Virus record (IMG/VR): IMGVR_UViG_3300027759_000046
Coordinates: 124,001-188,000 of that record
Reading direction: 5' to 3' (one strand)
Length of the DNA: 64,000 nt
Source of the DNA: a virus
Made by a program: the position numbers and the translations under genes. This document shows positions 48,454-55,469 of the stretch, in pieces. Every line of letters begins with the position of its first letter. The stretch's first letter is position 1. The notes beneath the pieces are model-generated. The model saw only the letters and a program-made list of their open reading frames with translations, was not told the DNA's origin and searched no databases.

Positions 48454-48918
48454 TTAGCGAGCGTATCGCTTCAAGGTCTGTGCTGCCGCAGCTGGCGTCA
48501 CGTTGCGCCAAGTAACTCGGTTTGAAATCTCCTGTGCCAAGTCGTCGATCGTCATGCTCTGATCTTGCATGAATCTGTCAACAAGCTCTGCAACCTCTTC
48601 GCTGCCACGGTTGAAGTACTCGTCTGCTAGCACCATCTCCAAATTATCTGGACGGTTGCGGTACTTTGCTGCGGTCTGAGCATTACGACCTCCGTTAACA
48701 TCAGCCTCGCGCCAGTCTCTAGTACGAGCCGAGACCCTGTCAAAACGATCGCGATCAGCGGGTTTCATGGCCTCGTAATCGTCCACTATATCTAGCAGGT
48801 CCTGGTACGAGCCATCGTCCGCGCCACTACTATGGCTGTGGGCTCTACGCAGTAGGTCATGGGCTGGGTTGCTGCCCTCGGCTAGGAATTCGGTAAAGCG
48901 TTTAACTTGTGTCTTCAT
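48454..48918 (-). CDS. Capsid-targeted hypothetical protein
   Basis: 154 residues, MKTQVKRFTEFLAEGSNP start, then helical and charged with Arg-rich ends. No enzyme motif. A GATAAATAAT-like late promoter lies 24 bases upstream. Confidence 0.65.
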   Translation of the reverse strand: MKTQVKRFTEFLAEGSNPAHDLLRRAHSHSSGADDGSYQDLLDIVDDYEAMKPADRDRFDRVSARTRDWREADVNGGRNAQTAAKYRNRPDNLEMVLADEYFNRGSEEVAELVDRFMQDQSMTIDDLAQEISNRVTWRNVTPAAAAQTLKRYAR

Positions 48919-48941
48919 CTGTTAATATTTGTTTTTATCTG

Positions 48942-48951
48942 ATTATTTATC
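48942..48951 (-). promoter_or_regulatory. T4-like late promoter
   Basis: Minus strand GATAAATAAT, 24-33 bases before the ATG at 48918; it overlaps the C-terminal codons of the next gene. Confidence 0.5.
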
Positions 48952-49473
48952 TAAATCTGAGTCCAGCATATAGGCTGCATCGTGGTCTTCGCCTCTCCAC
49001 CAGACTGCACGGGCTCCGCTGCGTTGGTCAAGCCAAACCTCAAGGTCAATCGAGCCAAAGTTCTCTTGCGCAATGATCTCAGCGGACTCGGCCTGCACAA
49101 GATCTTGCTGGTCATCGAGCGCAAAGAGACCGGGTAACGAGCGCACGAGCGCCTTGAATCTGGGCATGTCGTGCCAGGTCGTTGCAGTTGTATTGAAGAC
49201 CTCGACCACCTGTTCCAGAGGTAGAACCTGCAGTACGGCGGCCTGATCCGCCAAGCCAAGCGCCTGCAGTCGAGCCGCAGCCGGGCCAAGCTCAAGGCCC
49301 AGCACCTTGCACGCCCACAGAGCGGAGTCAACCGTGTCCAGATAGTAGTTGACATCGTTGTCCAGCTGGACGGCCATCAGCTCTTCCGAAAAGTTATCCG
49401 GATTGACGACATCTCGGAGCGTTGCAATATCGTGCTCACGCGCGTAGTTCTCAAATAGTTTAAGGTGCTTCAT
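48943..49473 (-). CDS. Capsid-targeted hypothetical protein
   Basis: 176 residues starting MKHLKLFENYAREHD. Acidic, Leu/Ala-rich helical body. Local GC content is clearly higher than in the left arm. A frame shift reading (134 aa) in the same stretch is a shadow. ATAAATA lies only 5-13 bases upstream of the ATG. Confidence 0.65.
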   Translation of the reverse strand: MKHLKLFENYAREHDIATLRDVVNPDNFSEELMAVQLDNDVNYYLDTVDSALWACKVLGLELGPAAARLQALGLADQAAVLQVLPLEQVVEVFNTTATTWHDMPRFKALVRSLPGLFALDDQQDLVQAESAEIIAQENFGSIDLEVWLDQRSGARAVWWRGEDHDAAYMLDSDLDK

Positions 49474-49477
49474 GCTT

Positions 49478-49486
49478 TTATTTATT
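49478..49486 (-). promoter_or_regulatory. Late-promoter-like sequence close to start
   Basis: Minus strand GAATAAATAAAAG directly before the ATG at 49473; the mRNA would be nearly leaderless. Confidence 0.35.
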
Positions 49487-49573
49487 CGATAGGTAGACCC
49501 GGTTCCAGGCCTTTTCGAGCCTCAAGACTCCGGTGCGCGCCCTACAACAATTAGGTAAAGATACCCAGTCTAC

Positions 49574-49666
49574 TTATACTAGAAAAAAGATAAAGATACA
49601 AGACAACACTACAGCCAGACCTATAGGCCAGACCCAACTCCATTCTATCTTACAAGTTCTTTTCAT
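49574..49666 (-). CDS. Tiny membrane protein
   Basis: A 30-codon frame MKRTCKIEWSWVWPIGLAVV then a hydrophobic end (LSCIFIFFLV). A TATATTAG-type -10 string lies 5-12 bases upstream. Weak evidence, but it resembles the other micro-membrane proteins. Confidence 0.4.
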   Translation of the reverse strand: MKRTCKIEWSWVWPIGLAVVLSCIFIFFLV

Positions 49667-49698
49667 AAGCCTAATATACTCTATACCCGGTAACCGGG

Positions 49699-49879
49699 AC
49701 TAGGGAGTACCTGGCAACCTGACCAGCCTCCAGACCCTATAGACCCAGACACGGGACTAGGGAGTAACCCCGAACCCTGAGCCAGACCCCAGACTCGCCT
49801 GACCCCGATGGGACTAGGGAGTGCCGGGCAGCCAGCCGCCCTTGGGGTACCTGCTCGGCCTGCTTAAACACTAGGGAGT
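49699..49879 (+). repeat. Array of four ACTAGGGAGT motifs, 57-bp period
   Basis: ACTAGGGAGT at 49699-49708, 49756-49765, 49813-49822 and 49870-49879: every start is exactly 57 bp from the last. The sequence between copies is GC-rich and mostly not conserved. Copies 1-3 are preceded by GGG or CGGG. The spacing is 5.4 helical turns, so neighbouring sites face different sides of the helix. The array ends 135 bp before a plus-strand recombinase-like gene. Confidence 0.8.
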
Positions 49880-49998
49880 ACGGTGACCCCCTCGGCCTCG
49901 CCGGAAACTCTGGACTCCAGGGTCTCGCGGGGCCGGGGATGCCGAGACTATAGGGACTGGACGGGACATGGGGATCCGCGGAGTCTCGGCAGACCGGG
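49880..49998. other. GC-rich non-coding leader
   Basis: No gene on either strand. Contains CTGGACTCCAGG and other short palindromes, in a stretch much richer in GC than the phage average. It joins the repeat array to the recombinase-like gene. Confidence 0.4.
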
Positions 49999-50006
49999 TA
50001 TAAATA
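49999..50006 (+). promoter_or_regulatory. TATAAATA promoter-like box
   Basis: Plus strand GGTATAAATAAG, 8 bases before the ATG of the recombinase-like gene, so a transcript from it would have almost no leader. Confidence 0.4.
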
Positions 50007-50013
50007 AGTCTAT

Positions 50014-50682
50014 ATGGAAACACGCGATACACAAGACGGAGCCGAGGATAACAGAGATTACCTTGCGCCCGGCCACGGACCTACTGGCAATCTGGTCTAT
50101 AAGAAAGATGCAGCTCGGTACCTAGGTATAAGCCTTAAGACTCTAGAGCGCTATGTGAAACAGGGTCTGGTCAAGCCCTTTAAGAACGAGGTAAACGGCC
50201 GAACCTACTTTGACCAGCTGGATCTACTAGCCTTACTAGGGAGTAGACTACCCCAAGAACGAGAGGTTGTGCTGTACTGCCGGGCTGCGGGGATTCCGGA
50301 TCAGGGTAAAGCCGGCGTATCCAGCCAGGCCAGACTGCGAGACCAGGTAGACCGCTGTACCGAGTACTGTACCAAGGCTGGGGTCCGGGTCGATCGTATA
50401 ATCCAAGAGATTGGAAAGGGGCACACCCTGAATGGTCGCAGCGGGATTGACCAATTGCTGGATTTAGTGTTCCGAAAGAAGGTATCAATGATCGTGATCG
50501 AGTGCCCGGATCGTCTGGCTCGTTGGGGCATGGGCGAGGTCTTGGAGAGATTCCTGACCTGGCACGGTGTAGAGCTGCATGTTATAAACAAGGGCTGGTC
50601 ACGTGCCGAATTCCGCGAAGAGGTAAAAGAAGATCTTGCGGGAATCCTATTCGAGGCGAAACGCCTGCTAGGAGAAGCTTAA
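50014..50682 (+). CDS. IS607-type serine recombinase homologue lacking catalytic Ser
   Basis: 222 residues on the plus strand amid minus-strand genes. Residues 28-75 form a MerR-like helix-turn-helix (YKKDAARYLGISLKTLERYV). A serine-recombinase domain follows as in IS607 TnpA: LYCRAAG (about 87-93) where the family has YARVSS, then CPDRLARWG (about 164-172). The nucleophile position (about 92) is Ala; Ser 103-104 are offset. No tnpB lies beside it. It is more likely a DNA-binding protein than an active recombinase; the periodic motif array next to it is a natural target. Confidence 0.75.
   Translation: METRDTQDGAEDNRDYLAPGHGPTGNLVYKKDAARYLGISLKTLERYVKQGLVKPFKNEVNGRTYFDQLDLLALLGSRLPQEREVVLYCRAAGIPDQGKAGVSSQARLRDQVDRCTEYCTKAGVRVDRIIQEIGKGHTLNGRSGIDQLLDLVFRKKVSMIVIECPDRLARWGMGEVLERFLTWHGVELHVINKGWSRAEFREEVKEDLAGILFEAKRLLGEA
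50235..50244 (+). repeat. ACTAGGGAGT copy in recombinase gene
   Basis: Exact 10-mer inside the coding sequence (codons for Leu-Leu-Gly-Ser). 365 bp after the last array copy. Confidence 0.7.
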
Positions 50683-51053
50683 CTAAATATTGTTGGATTA
50701 CGGCGGCCCCATTCTCTGAGCAAGACGCCAGCCTGGGAGTTTGCCTCGTTCTCTATGTCAGATCCGTCGGCACCGTCCAAGACCTTGCCGCTGTCGCGCT
50801 GATGATGGTGTACCAATTCATGGGCCAAGGTTCTGTACCAGTCTGCACGGACTCTGGTTCCGCGAAGAACCCAGATCTCATTGGACTGTGGATTAAAGTA
50901 TCCCATTGACTTATTTAACATAGCCTCCCTATGGTCATCAGAAATGTGGATCGTTGGGGTGCTGGTCCAGCCTAACTGCTGACGACAGAAGTGTACGAAC
51001 TCCTCTAATTCGGAGTCTTCCTGCCATTCACGGGATTCTTTAATGTATTTCAT
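50679..51053 (-). CDS. Capsid-targeted zinc metallopeptidase
   Basis: 124 residues. Targeting-like start (MKYIKESREWQEDS) and the zinc site LAHELVHHHQ near 81-90, then ENEANSQAG near 105, which offers the third ligand as in gluzincins. It is convergent with the recombinase gene (four-base overlap). Its presence in the head would deliver a protease to the cell at infection (inference). Confidence 0.75.
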   Translation of the reverse strand: MKYIKESREWQEDSELEEFVHFCRQQLGWTSTPTIHISDDHREAMLNKSMGYFNPQSNEIWVLRGTRVRADWYRTLAHELVHHHQRDSGKVLDGADGSDIENEANSQAGVLLREWGRRNPTIFS

Positions 51054-51056
51054 ATA

Positions 51057-51066
51057 GTTATTTATT
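51057..51066 (-). promoter_or_regulatory. Late-promoter-like sequence close to start
   Basis: Minus strand GAATAAATAAC, only 4-13 bases before the metallopeptidase ATG. Confidence 0.4.
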
Positions 51067-51106
51067 CATGGAGTTCTCAGCGAACCCCAGAAATGTGACC
51101 TTTGTA

Positions 51107-51182
51107 CCTGTCTCGGGGTTTCCCCCAGCACGGGGCGAGCTCCAGAGCCCATGCCAGGTCGGCACGGCCCCGGGGCTTTGGG
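51107..51182. other. GC-rich structured element, copy A
   Basis: Contains TTTCCCCCAG, then CTCCAGAGCCCATGCC-AGGTC-GGCACGG; a very similar string is at 59.87-59.94 kb. TGCC/GGCA can pair in both copies while the loop differs. The 196-base gap around it has no gene. Function unknown; a small RNA or a protein-binding site are options. Confidence 0.45.
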
Positions 51183-51249
51183 CGCCTTATTCTAATATAC
51201 CATTTTGCCCATCATTCGGCAATTAAATAATAAAAAAATAAGATACGTT

Positions 51250-51384
51250 ATGGCTAAACAGATTATTGCAAGACTCCACCTTGCTAAACCCAAAGTAAAG
51301 AAACCCGGCGTACACGCCAAGTCCGGTTCCTCTCGCAACAAGAGATCCAAGAACTACAAGAAGCCCAACGTTGGACAGGGCTAA
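51250..51384 (+). CDS. Tiny basic conserved phage protein
   Basis: 44 codons, starts MAKQIIARLHLAKPKVKKPG and ends SKNYKKPNVGQG, very rich in Lys/Arg. Small proteins with the SKNYKK..GQG ending recur in Bacteroidetes phages, by recollection; their role is unknown. It is the only plus-strand gene between the recombinase and the right end. Confidence 0.65.
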   Translation: MAKQIIARLHLAKPKVKKPGVHAKSGSSRNKRSKNYKKPNVGQG

Positions 51385-51390
51385 ACCCAA

Positions 51391-51415
51391 AAAAGGGACT
51401 CCACTAGGGAGTCCC
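51391..51415 (-). terminator. Rho-independent terminator containing ACTAGGGAGT
   Basis: Minus strand GGGACTCC-CTAGT-GGAGTCCC followed by TTTTTT. It ends the DUF932-like gene. The right arm of the stem includes an exact copy of the 10-bp motif (51403-51412). Confidence 0.82.
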
Positions 51416-51441
51416 TCTCTTCATTAACCAATTAACCTTTC

Positions 51442-52560
51442 CTAGATAGCAGCTAGGTCTGCGTGTTGTAGATCCCAAGTCTTAGCGAATAGATTTCCAC
51501 CGTCGACCTTGAAACGTTTTGAGTTCTCGAAGTTGAAGATCGACTGGTGACTTCCAATCCATGTCAACTCGTTAACTACATCCCATACAGTAGCATCAGT
51601 CTTGATAAACTTCTTCTGTGCGTCTGTTAGGGTCAATGGGTTGTGGCCCTTACGGAAGATACGTTTTGTTGCCGCATCGTATTCTGGAAAGAACTGTTGT
51701 TCTGCTGCCTTGATTAGGTGAGCCTTCATGTCAGGATTTTCTTCCTTGATCTGGCCAGTTACTGAGTACATCGCTCGCTCTAATTCTCCGTAGCTTGCAC
51801 GTGTTGTCATCGCTGTTTCCAATCTGTCTTGGAAAGTTCTTGGTACAAATCCTACCTTTGCCCAACCGTTCATGCTCGTTAAGAGTTCGCGGAAAGCGTC
51901 TTGGCCTTTACCAAACTCGAATGCTGTATTCAAGTTTCTGGCTACTGCACCGTTTGCGCAGCTTAGGCGTAAGAAGAAGTCGTCTACTCTTGAGTTGATA
52001 TTGGAGTTTACTAGGGAGATCCCGAAGCGGAACACCTCGTCCTTACCGATCTTCTCAAAGCCTACTTGACTGCCGTGGATGAGGTTGATACTTAAGCCGT
52101 TCTTGCCGCCATGGTCGATTGACTCTACATGCATGTCGGGGATCTCGTTAAGGATCGTCTCCGCCGTGTTGAATAGGGTCTCATTGCTTAGACGATGGTA
52201 ACGATCTGCCTTTACGATATCGCCAACTTCGCGTTTGTCCGCATCGCCGATAAGTAAGAACTCTTTTGAACCGTCACGCGTTTCTGAATAGGCTTTAACT
52301 GCCTGTAATAGTTTGGTCGCGACAGCTCTGTCCTCGTTCTTGTCCATGCGGCTAAGCAACGTGGATTGGATATTGACTGCCTGTCCCAAGCGGTTGAAGA
52401 ACCTGTTAGAGACTGGGATACGTGCGCCATCGATAAAGATGCATCCGTTCTTGATTGAACTATCGTCGATCTGAATATCAGATAACTTAACTCGCTTTGT
52501 TAGCGGATCCTGTCCTGCGAGATTTGCTTTGCTTTCGCTAAATTGACTTTGATTAATCAT
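51442..52560 (-). CDS. DUF932-like protein
   Basis: 372 residues. The central part (HRLSNETLFNTAETILNE, FRFGISLVNSNINSR, RLSCANGAVARN) follows the DUF932 pattern of plasmid and phage proteins. Role unknown; probably DNA metabolism, as the next gene is a RecA-like ATPase. A TATAAT-like box lies upstream. The SLVN codons contain a 9/10 match to the motif at 52010-52018. Confidence 0.7.
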   Translation of the reverse strand: MINQSQFSESKANLAGQDPLTKRVKLSDIQIDDSSIKNGCIFIDGARIPVSNRFFNRLGQAVNIQSTLLSRMDKNEDRAVATKLLQAVKAYSETRDGSKEFLLIGDADKREVGDIVKADRYHRLSNETLFNTAETILNEIPDMHVESIDHGGKNGLSINLIHGSQVGFEKIGKDEVFRFGISLVNSNINSRVDDFFLRLSCANGAVARNLNTAFEFGKGQDAFRELLTSMNGWAKVGFVPRTFQDRLETAMTTRASYGELERAMYSVTGQIKEENPDMKAHLIKAAEQQFFPEYDAATKRIFRKGHNPLTLTDAQKKFIKTDATVWDVVNELTWIGSHQSIFNFENSKRFKVDGGNLFAKTWDLQHADLAAI

Positions 52561-52586
52561 GTGGTATATGGTTTTTTGGTTTATAT

Positions 52587-52597
52587 TATTATACTAA
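52587..52597 (-). promoter_or_regulatory. TAGTATAATA-type -10 element
   Basis: Minus strand TTTAGTATAATAATA, 27-37 bases before the DUF932-like ATG, overlapping the stop of the ATPase gene. Confidence 0.5.
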
Positions 52598-53689
52598 ATT
52601 GTCTGTAGCTTCGTCCGTTTGCGGAGCAATAGTTTCCTCTTCAGTTGGGGTCTTAACTGATAAGAAGAGATCGTTGAACTTGTGTTCCAACTCCTGACGA
52701 CGAGCTGACTCCTCATCCGCAAGTTTAGCAACCTCGGTCTCCTGTCTCCATGAGGTCTCGTCCCACTTGACTTCACCGTTTACTAGGGAGTAGTATAGAC
52801 GCTTACCGACTAGGCTTCCTCCACGTCTGTTCTTTGAGAACTCTACGAAACGTCTGCCTGACTCGTCGAACTTGATCTCCATCATGGATGTGGTCGCATG
52901 TTTAAGATAGGTAGATCCTACATACTGTCCGCCTTTCGTCATGTGCTGAATTGCAAAGATTGTTTTGCCGTGTTTGTCAGCAGCTTCGATGATGAGGTTG
53001 GTCAGCCATGTCTGGGCTCTCGTAGATTTCCAGCCTAGGATATCCGCAAGCTTTACAATAATATCCTGATGAGAGTCAATCAAGATTACGTCGTGATCCC
53101 CTTTGATTGTGTCTTCCAACACCTTGTCGAAACGACCCATCACGTAGTCCATAACCAATAAGGTCGGAACGTTCGCAATGATTGGGGTTTTTTGGAAGTA
53201 GAAGTAGAGATCGTTACGAGTCATCTCACTTGAGATGTAGAGGATCTTGGCCTCGGGCTGTACTCGCTTGATCTTAGAGATAAGATCCAATGTCACGGTT
53301 GATTTACCTACGCCCGACTCGCCGATTACAATATTAGCAGTTCCCGAAAAGATACCACCGTCTTCCGTATGGTCCGAGAAAAGCTTGTCAATAATACCGC
53401 CCGTCTTGTAGGCTTTAAACTCTGGGAAATCCATCTCACCGATCTCGATAATCTCGGCCACCATGTCTTGGGGTACCTCGATGGTAGGGGTTACTAGGGA
53501 GTCCGTCGTGATACCGGCTCTGAGCTTCTTTATTACTCCATTGAAGAGACCGTAACTCACATTGGCATCTGCACCTGTGGTCATGAACTCTGTGTAGAGC
53601 TGCTGTACTGTCTTGTCCGTTGGGACCTCGCCGTTATGGCTTTGTTCGAAGAAGGTTCGAACCGTAAGTTCTTTTTTTCCGATCTGCAT
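52589..53689 (-). CDS. RecA/RadA-like ATPase
   Basis: 366 residues. Walker A IGESGVGKSTVT near 124-135, ILYISSEMT near 155, Walker B DVILIDSHQD near 198, and an IQHMTKGGQYVG segment near 245 as in RadA/DnaB-like cores. N-terminal 100 residues precede the ATPase. It may act in recombination or helicase loading. Two exact ACTAGGGAGT copies lie inside (52782 and 53493), both coding for Ser-Leu-Val. Confidence 0.8.
   Translation of the reverse strand: MQIGKKELTVRTFFEQSHNGEVPTDKTVQQLYTEFMTTGADANVSYGLFNGVIKKLRAGITTDSLVTPTIEVPQDMVAEIIEIGEMDFPEFKAYKTGGIIDKLFSDHTEDGGIFSGTANIVIGESGVGKSTVTLDLISKIKRVQPEAKILYISSEMTRNDLYFYFQKTPIIANVPTLLVMDYVMGRFDKVLEDTIKGDHDVILIDSHQDIIVKLADILGWKSTRAQTWLTNLIIEAADKHGKTIFAIQHMTKGGQYVGSTYLKHATTSMMEIKFDESGRRFVEFSKNRRGGSLVGKRLYYSLVNGEVKWDETSWRQETEVAKLADEESARRQELEHKFNDLFLSVKTPTEEETIAPQTDEATDNLV
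52782..52791 (+). repeat. ACTAGGGAGT copy
   Basis: Exact 10-mer inside the ATPase gene (codons TCC CTA GTA of YSLVN on the minus strand). Confidence 0.7.
53493..53502 (+). repeat. ACTAGGGAGT copy
   Basis: Exact 10-mer near the 5' end of the ATPase gene, in the same codon phase (DSLVT) as the others. Confidence 0.7.
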
Positions 53690-53717
53690 ATTTTATTTGG
53701 GGTTAATTGGTTTATAA

Positions 53718-53728
53718 TATTATACTAC
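53718..53728 (-). promoter_or_regulatory. TAGTATAATA-type -10 element
   Basis: Minus strand GTAGTATAATA, 29-39 bases before the ATPase ATG. Confidence 0.5.
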
Positions 53729-53794
53729 AGTTCTGCAGTTTTGGCTTCAGTTCTTCAGTTTTTTATTATTTATTTAGACTGAAGAACCGGCCGG

Positions 53795-53804
53795 ACTAGG
53801 GAGT
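53795..53804 (+). repeat. ACTAGGGAGT copy, intergenic
   Basis: Exact 10-mer immediately after the stop of the 57-residue gene. Confidence 0.7.
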
Positions 53805-53805
53805 A

Positions 53806-53979
53806 CTACTCATCAAAGTACAGGAACTCAACCGCTTCCGCGCATTCAAACATTCCAAGGTCTTCGAACATGGTGTAGGCTCCGTCAGCATCGCTCATCG
53901 CGACCACCTCCATTGCCTGGTACACGGCGTCCTCGCCGAACTGGGCTATTGCTGCATCTATTTTTTCTTGTGTTACCAT
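53806..53979 (-). CDS. Small acidic hypothetical protein
   Basis: 57 codons: MVTQEKIDAAIAQFGEDAVY start, acidic helix, ending EFLYFDE. Its codon structure and five-base gap to the next frame support it. No family recognised. Confidence 0.55.
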   Translation of the reverse strand: MVTQEKIDAAIAQFGEDAVYQAMEVVAMSDADGAYTMFEDLGMFECAEAVEFLYFDE

Positions 53980-53984
53980 AGTTT

Positions 53985-54122
53985 CTATTTTATAATGATT
54001 GTAAATTCTGAACCGAAAGCCATTTGATATTCGCGCTCCAACTCTCTGGCCTCTTTAAGAGTTTTGGCGGTGTCAACTACCTCGCGACCGTAGCGCGATA
54101 CTGCTATGATTTTATATGTCAT
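53985..54122 (-). CDS. Small hypothetical protein
   Basis: 45 codons, MTYKIIAVSRYGREVVDTAK then an amphipathic helix and TIIIK. A beta-alpha-beta mini-fold is likely. It is two bases after the upstream gene stop. Confidence 0.55.
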   Translation of the reverse strand: MTYKIIAVSRYGREVVDTAKTLKEARELEREYQMAFGSEFTIIIK

Positions 54123-54124
54123 GA

Positions 54125-54538
54125 TTAGATTGATTTTAAAAGTTGAGTAAATGTTTGAGCTTCAGCAAGTGGCTTATCAAAACCAGTTGCTCGTGAAAAT
54201 GCTTCGGCCTTGCCGTTGTGGCCAGATTTACCGGTTACCCAGAAGAGTACCTCACCGGATTCGCGATCGCAGATTGAGAAGGAATCGTATAGAGGTCCGC
54301 TCATTGGGCAATTGTTCTTGAAGAACACATAGGTCTTTGTACAATCGATAGCACGACCTGATTCGCGAAGCGCATTGACGAACTTGATTACTTGACCCTG
54401 TAGTTTCTTTGCTCTCATGGGTAGAGATGAGTCCTTACAGAACCAATCATAGAAGTCATGGCAATGTGGATAAAGAGCTGATTGGCCTTGGGCCCATGCG
54501 TACATTTGGTCTGCGATTGATACTTGATTTTCTGTCAT
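54125..54538 (-). CDS. Hypothetical protein
   Basis: 137 residues with several Cys/His (YPHCHDFYDWFC, NNCPMSG). Not recognised. First of three genes downstream of an early-type promoter module. Confidence 0.6.
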   Translation of the reverse strand: MTENQVSIADQMYAWAQGQSALYPHCHDFYDWFCKDSSLPMRAKKLQGQVIKFVNALRESGRAIDCTKTYVFFKNNCPMSGPLYDSFSICDRESGEVLFWVTGKSGHNGKAEAFSRATGFDKPLAEAQTFTQLLKSI

Positions 54539-54574
54539 ACGTTAAAGGTTTAATGGTTTAAGAATTAATTGATA

Positions 54575-54643
54575 TGTAAATATAATACATTAGTTTGACA
54601 CTAAAAAACTTTTTATGACTTATTTTCAAAAAAGTTATTAACA
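54575..54643 (-). promoter_or_regulatory. Right-arm promoter module
   Basis: Minus strand GTTAATAACTTTTTTGAAAATAAG, then CATAAAAAGTTTTTTAGTGTCAA and the core TTATATTTAC (54576-54585), 38 bases before the gene start. The core is close to the Bacteroidetes -7 box TAnnTTTG. Confidence 0.6.
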
Positions 54644-54644
54644 T

Positions 54645-54736
54645 TGGATTGTTAATAACTCGCAGAGTCTGAGGCAGGTCGGAGTATACCTCCCGCTTCC
54701 TTGTTCCGAACCGTCCCGTCTAGATTGATTGACATA
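54645..54736 (-). ncRNA. Candidate small RNA or leader between promoters
   Basis: A TTATATTTAC core at 54738-54747 points into this gene-free stretch, and GTTAATAAC ends it. It contains GGTATACTCCGACCTGC, closely repeated at 61.4 kb as GGTAGACTCCGACCTGC. A short transcript made here would be non-coding. Confidence 0.4.
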
Positions 54737-54747
54737 GTAAATATAAT
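54737..54747 (-). promoter_or_regulatory. TTATATTTAC promoter core
   Basis: Minus strand TTATATTTAC directly after the terminator of the 74-residue gene and before the candidate small RNA. Confidence 0.45.
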
Positions 54748-54750
54748 AAA

Positions 54751-54780
54751 AAACCCTGAATCTAAAAAATCCAGGGTCAT
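54751..54780 (-). terminator. Rho-independent terminator
   Basis: Minus strand ACCCTGGATT/ATTCAGGGT stem with interior mismatches, then TTTTTTATT; serves the gene ending at 54809. Confidence 0.65.
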
Positions 54781-54808
54781 TTATTTTCAGGAAAGTTATT
54801 AACAATTT

Positions 54809-55033
54809 CTAGTGTTCAGGAATCTCTAATTCTAGGTCTCCGATCTTTACTGTCTTGCCGATGAGGTCTCGACTGCTTGCCGCTTTGGCATGGCCGCGGT
54901 GGTCATGGTAATCAAGGTCTATTTCTTCAGTCGCGTTCGCAAGTAGGTTAAACATCTGTTCCGGTTCTTTTACACAAACCTCCCTGCCGTTTTCATAAAG
55001 GTATAGTCGTACTATCTCGTTCATGGTGGTCAT
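54809..55033 (-). CDS. Small hypothetical protein
   Basis: 74 residues starting MTTMNEIVRLYLYENGREV, acidic, ends IGDLELEIPEH. Unrecognised. Confidence 0.58.
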   Translation of the reverse strand: MTTMNEIVRLYLYENGREVCVKEPEQMFNLLANATEEIDLDYHDHRGHAKAASSRDLIGKTVKIGDLELEIPEH

Positions 55034-55057
55034 GGGTTTTTTGTTATTTAATAAAAA

Positions 55058-55080
55058 GAAAGGGGTTATAAACCCCTTTG
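55058..55080 (-). terminator. Terminator overlapping a stop codon
   Basis: Minus strand AAAGGGGTTTATAACCCCTTT followed by CTTTTTATT. The TAA of the 126-residue gene lies in the loop, so the stem also forms the last codons. Confidence 0.7.
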
Positions 55081-55446
55081 CAATATTTCCTTTTCTCTTT
55101 GAGTTAGGGACTCAACTCCCGATCTCGAAATTTTATCAAGGATTTCGTCCACCGTTAAATCCGGTGTTGCAGTTTGCGCTGCCGTTTTGAGTACCGCATT
55201 GATCGCTTGCATCAACGCCTCAGGAAGATTTAGGTTCACCTTAGTTTCTTCCATTAAGAAGAATGTGGCTCCTGTTTCCTTCACATCCTGGGTGATCTCT
55301 TCCTCTGATGATTGAGTATTAAAGACCGACAGGATTGCGCCCGGAATTGGTGCGGCGAATGCGGGTCCTACAATGTGGGGTTTCAACGCTTGTGAAACCG
55401 CTGGGTTCGGAGCTGAGCCGAATCGAACTAAGAATAATTTTTTCAT
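55066..55446 (-). CDS. Hypothetical protein with DUF6576-like tail
   Basis: 126 residues. The C-terminal KISRSGVESLTQREKEILQRG resembles the short helical tail (DUF6576-type) found at the end of Bacteroidetes rhomboid proteases, a hint of host adaptation. The N-terminal part (MKKLFLVRFGSAPNPAV) is not recognised. Confidence 0.6.
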   Translation of the reverse strand: MKKLFLVRFGSAPNPAVSQALKPHIVGPAFAAPIPGAILSVFNTQSSEEEITQDVKETGATFFLMEETKVNLNLPEALMQAINAVLKTAAQTATPDLTVDEILDKISRSGVESLTQREKEILQRGL

Positions 55447-55469
55447 ATTTGGTTAGATTGATTTATAAA

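Noticed and set aside
48951-49355. 134-residue frame within the capsid-targeted gene
   Set aside because: Alternate frame of a GC-rich gene; Arg/Cys-rich composition and no start signal.
49699-49879. CRISPR array
   Set aside because: The repeat unit is only 10 bp and the intervals of 47 bp; no cas genes are near and the motif also occurs singly elsewhere.
50180-50591. Three antisense frames (68-102 residues) over the recombinase-like gene
   Set aside because: Shadows of the GC-rich coding strand; Pro/Ser-rich composition and no start context.
50014-50682. Complete IS607 insertion element
   Set aside because: No tnpB, no omega RNA-like end and no target duplication visible; only the tnpA-like gene is present.
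50502-50909. Plus-strand 135-residue frame overlapping the recombinase and protease genes
   Set aside because: It is out of frame with one real gene and antisense to the other, with no family likeness.
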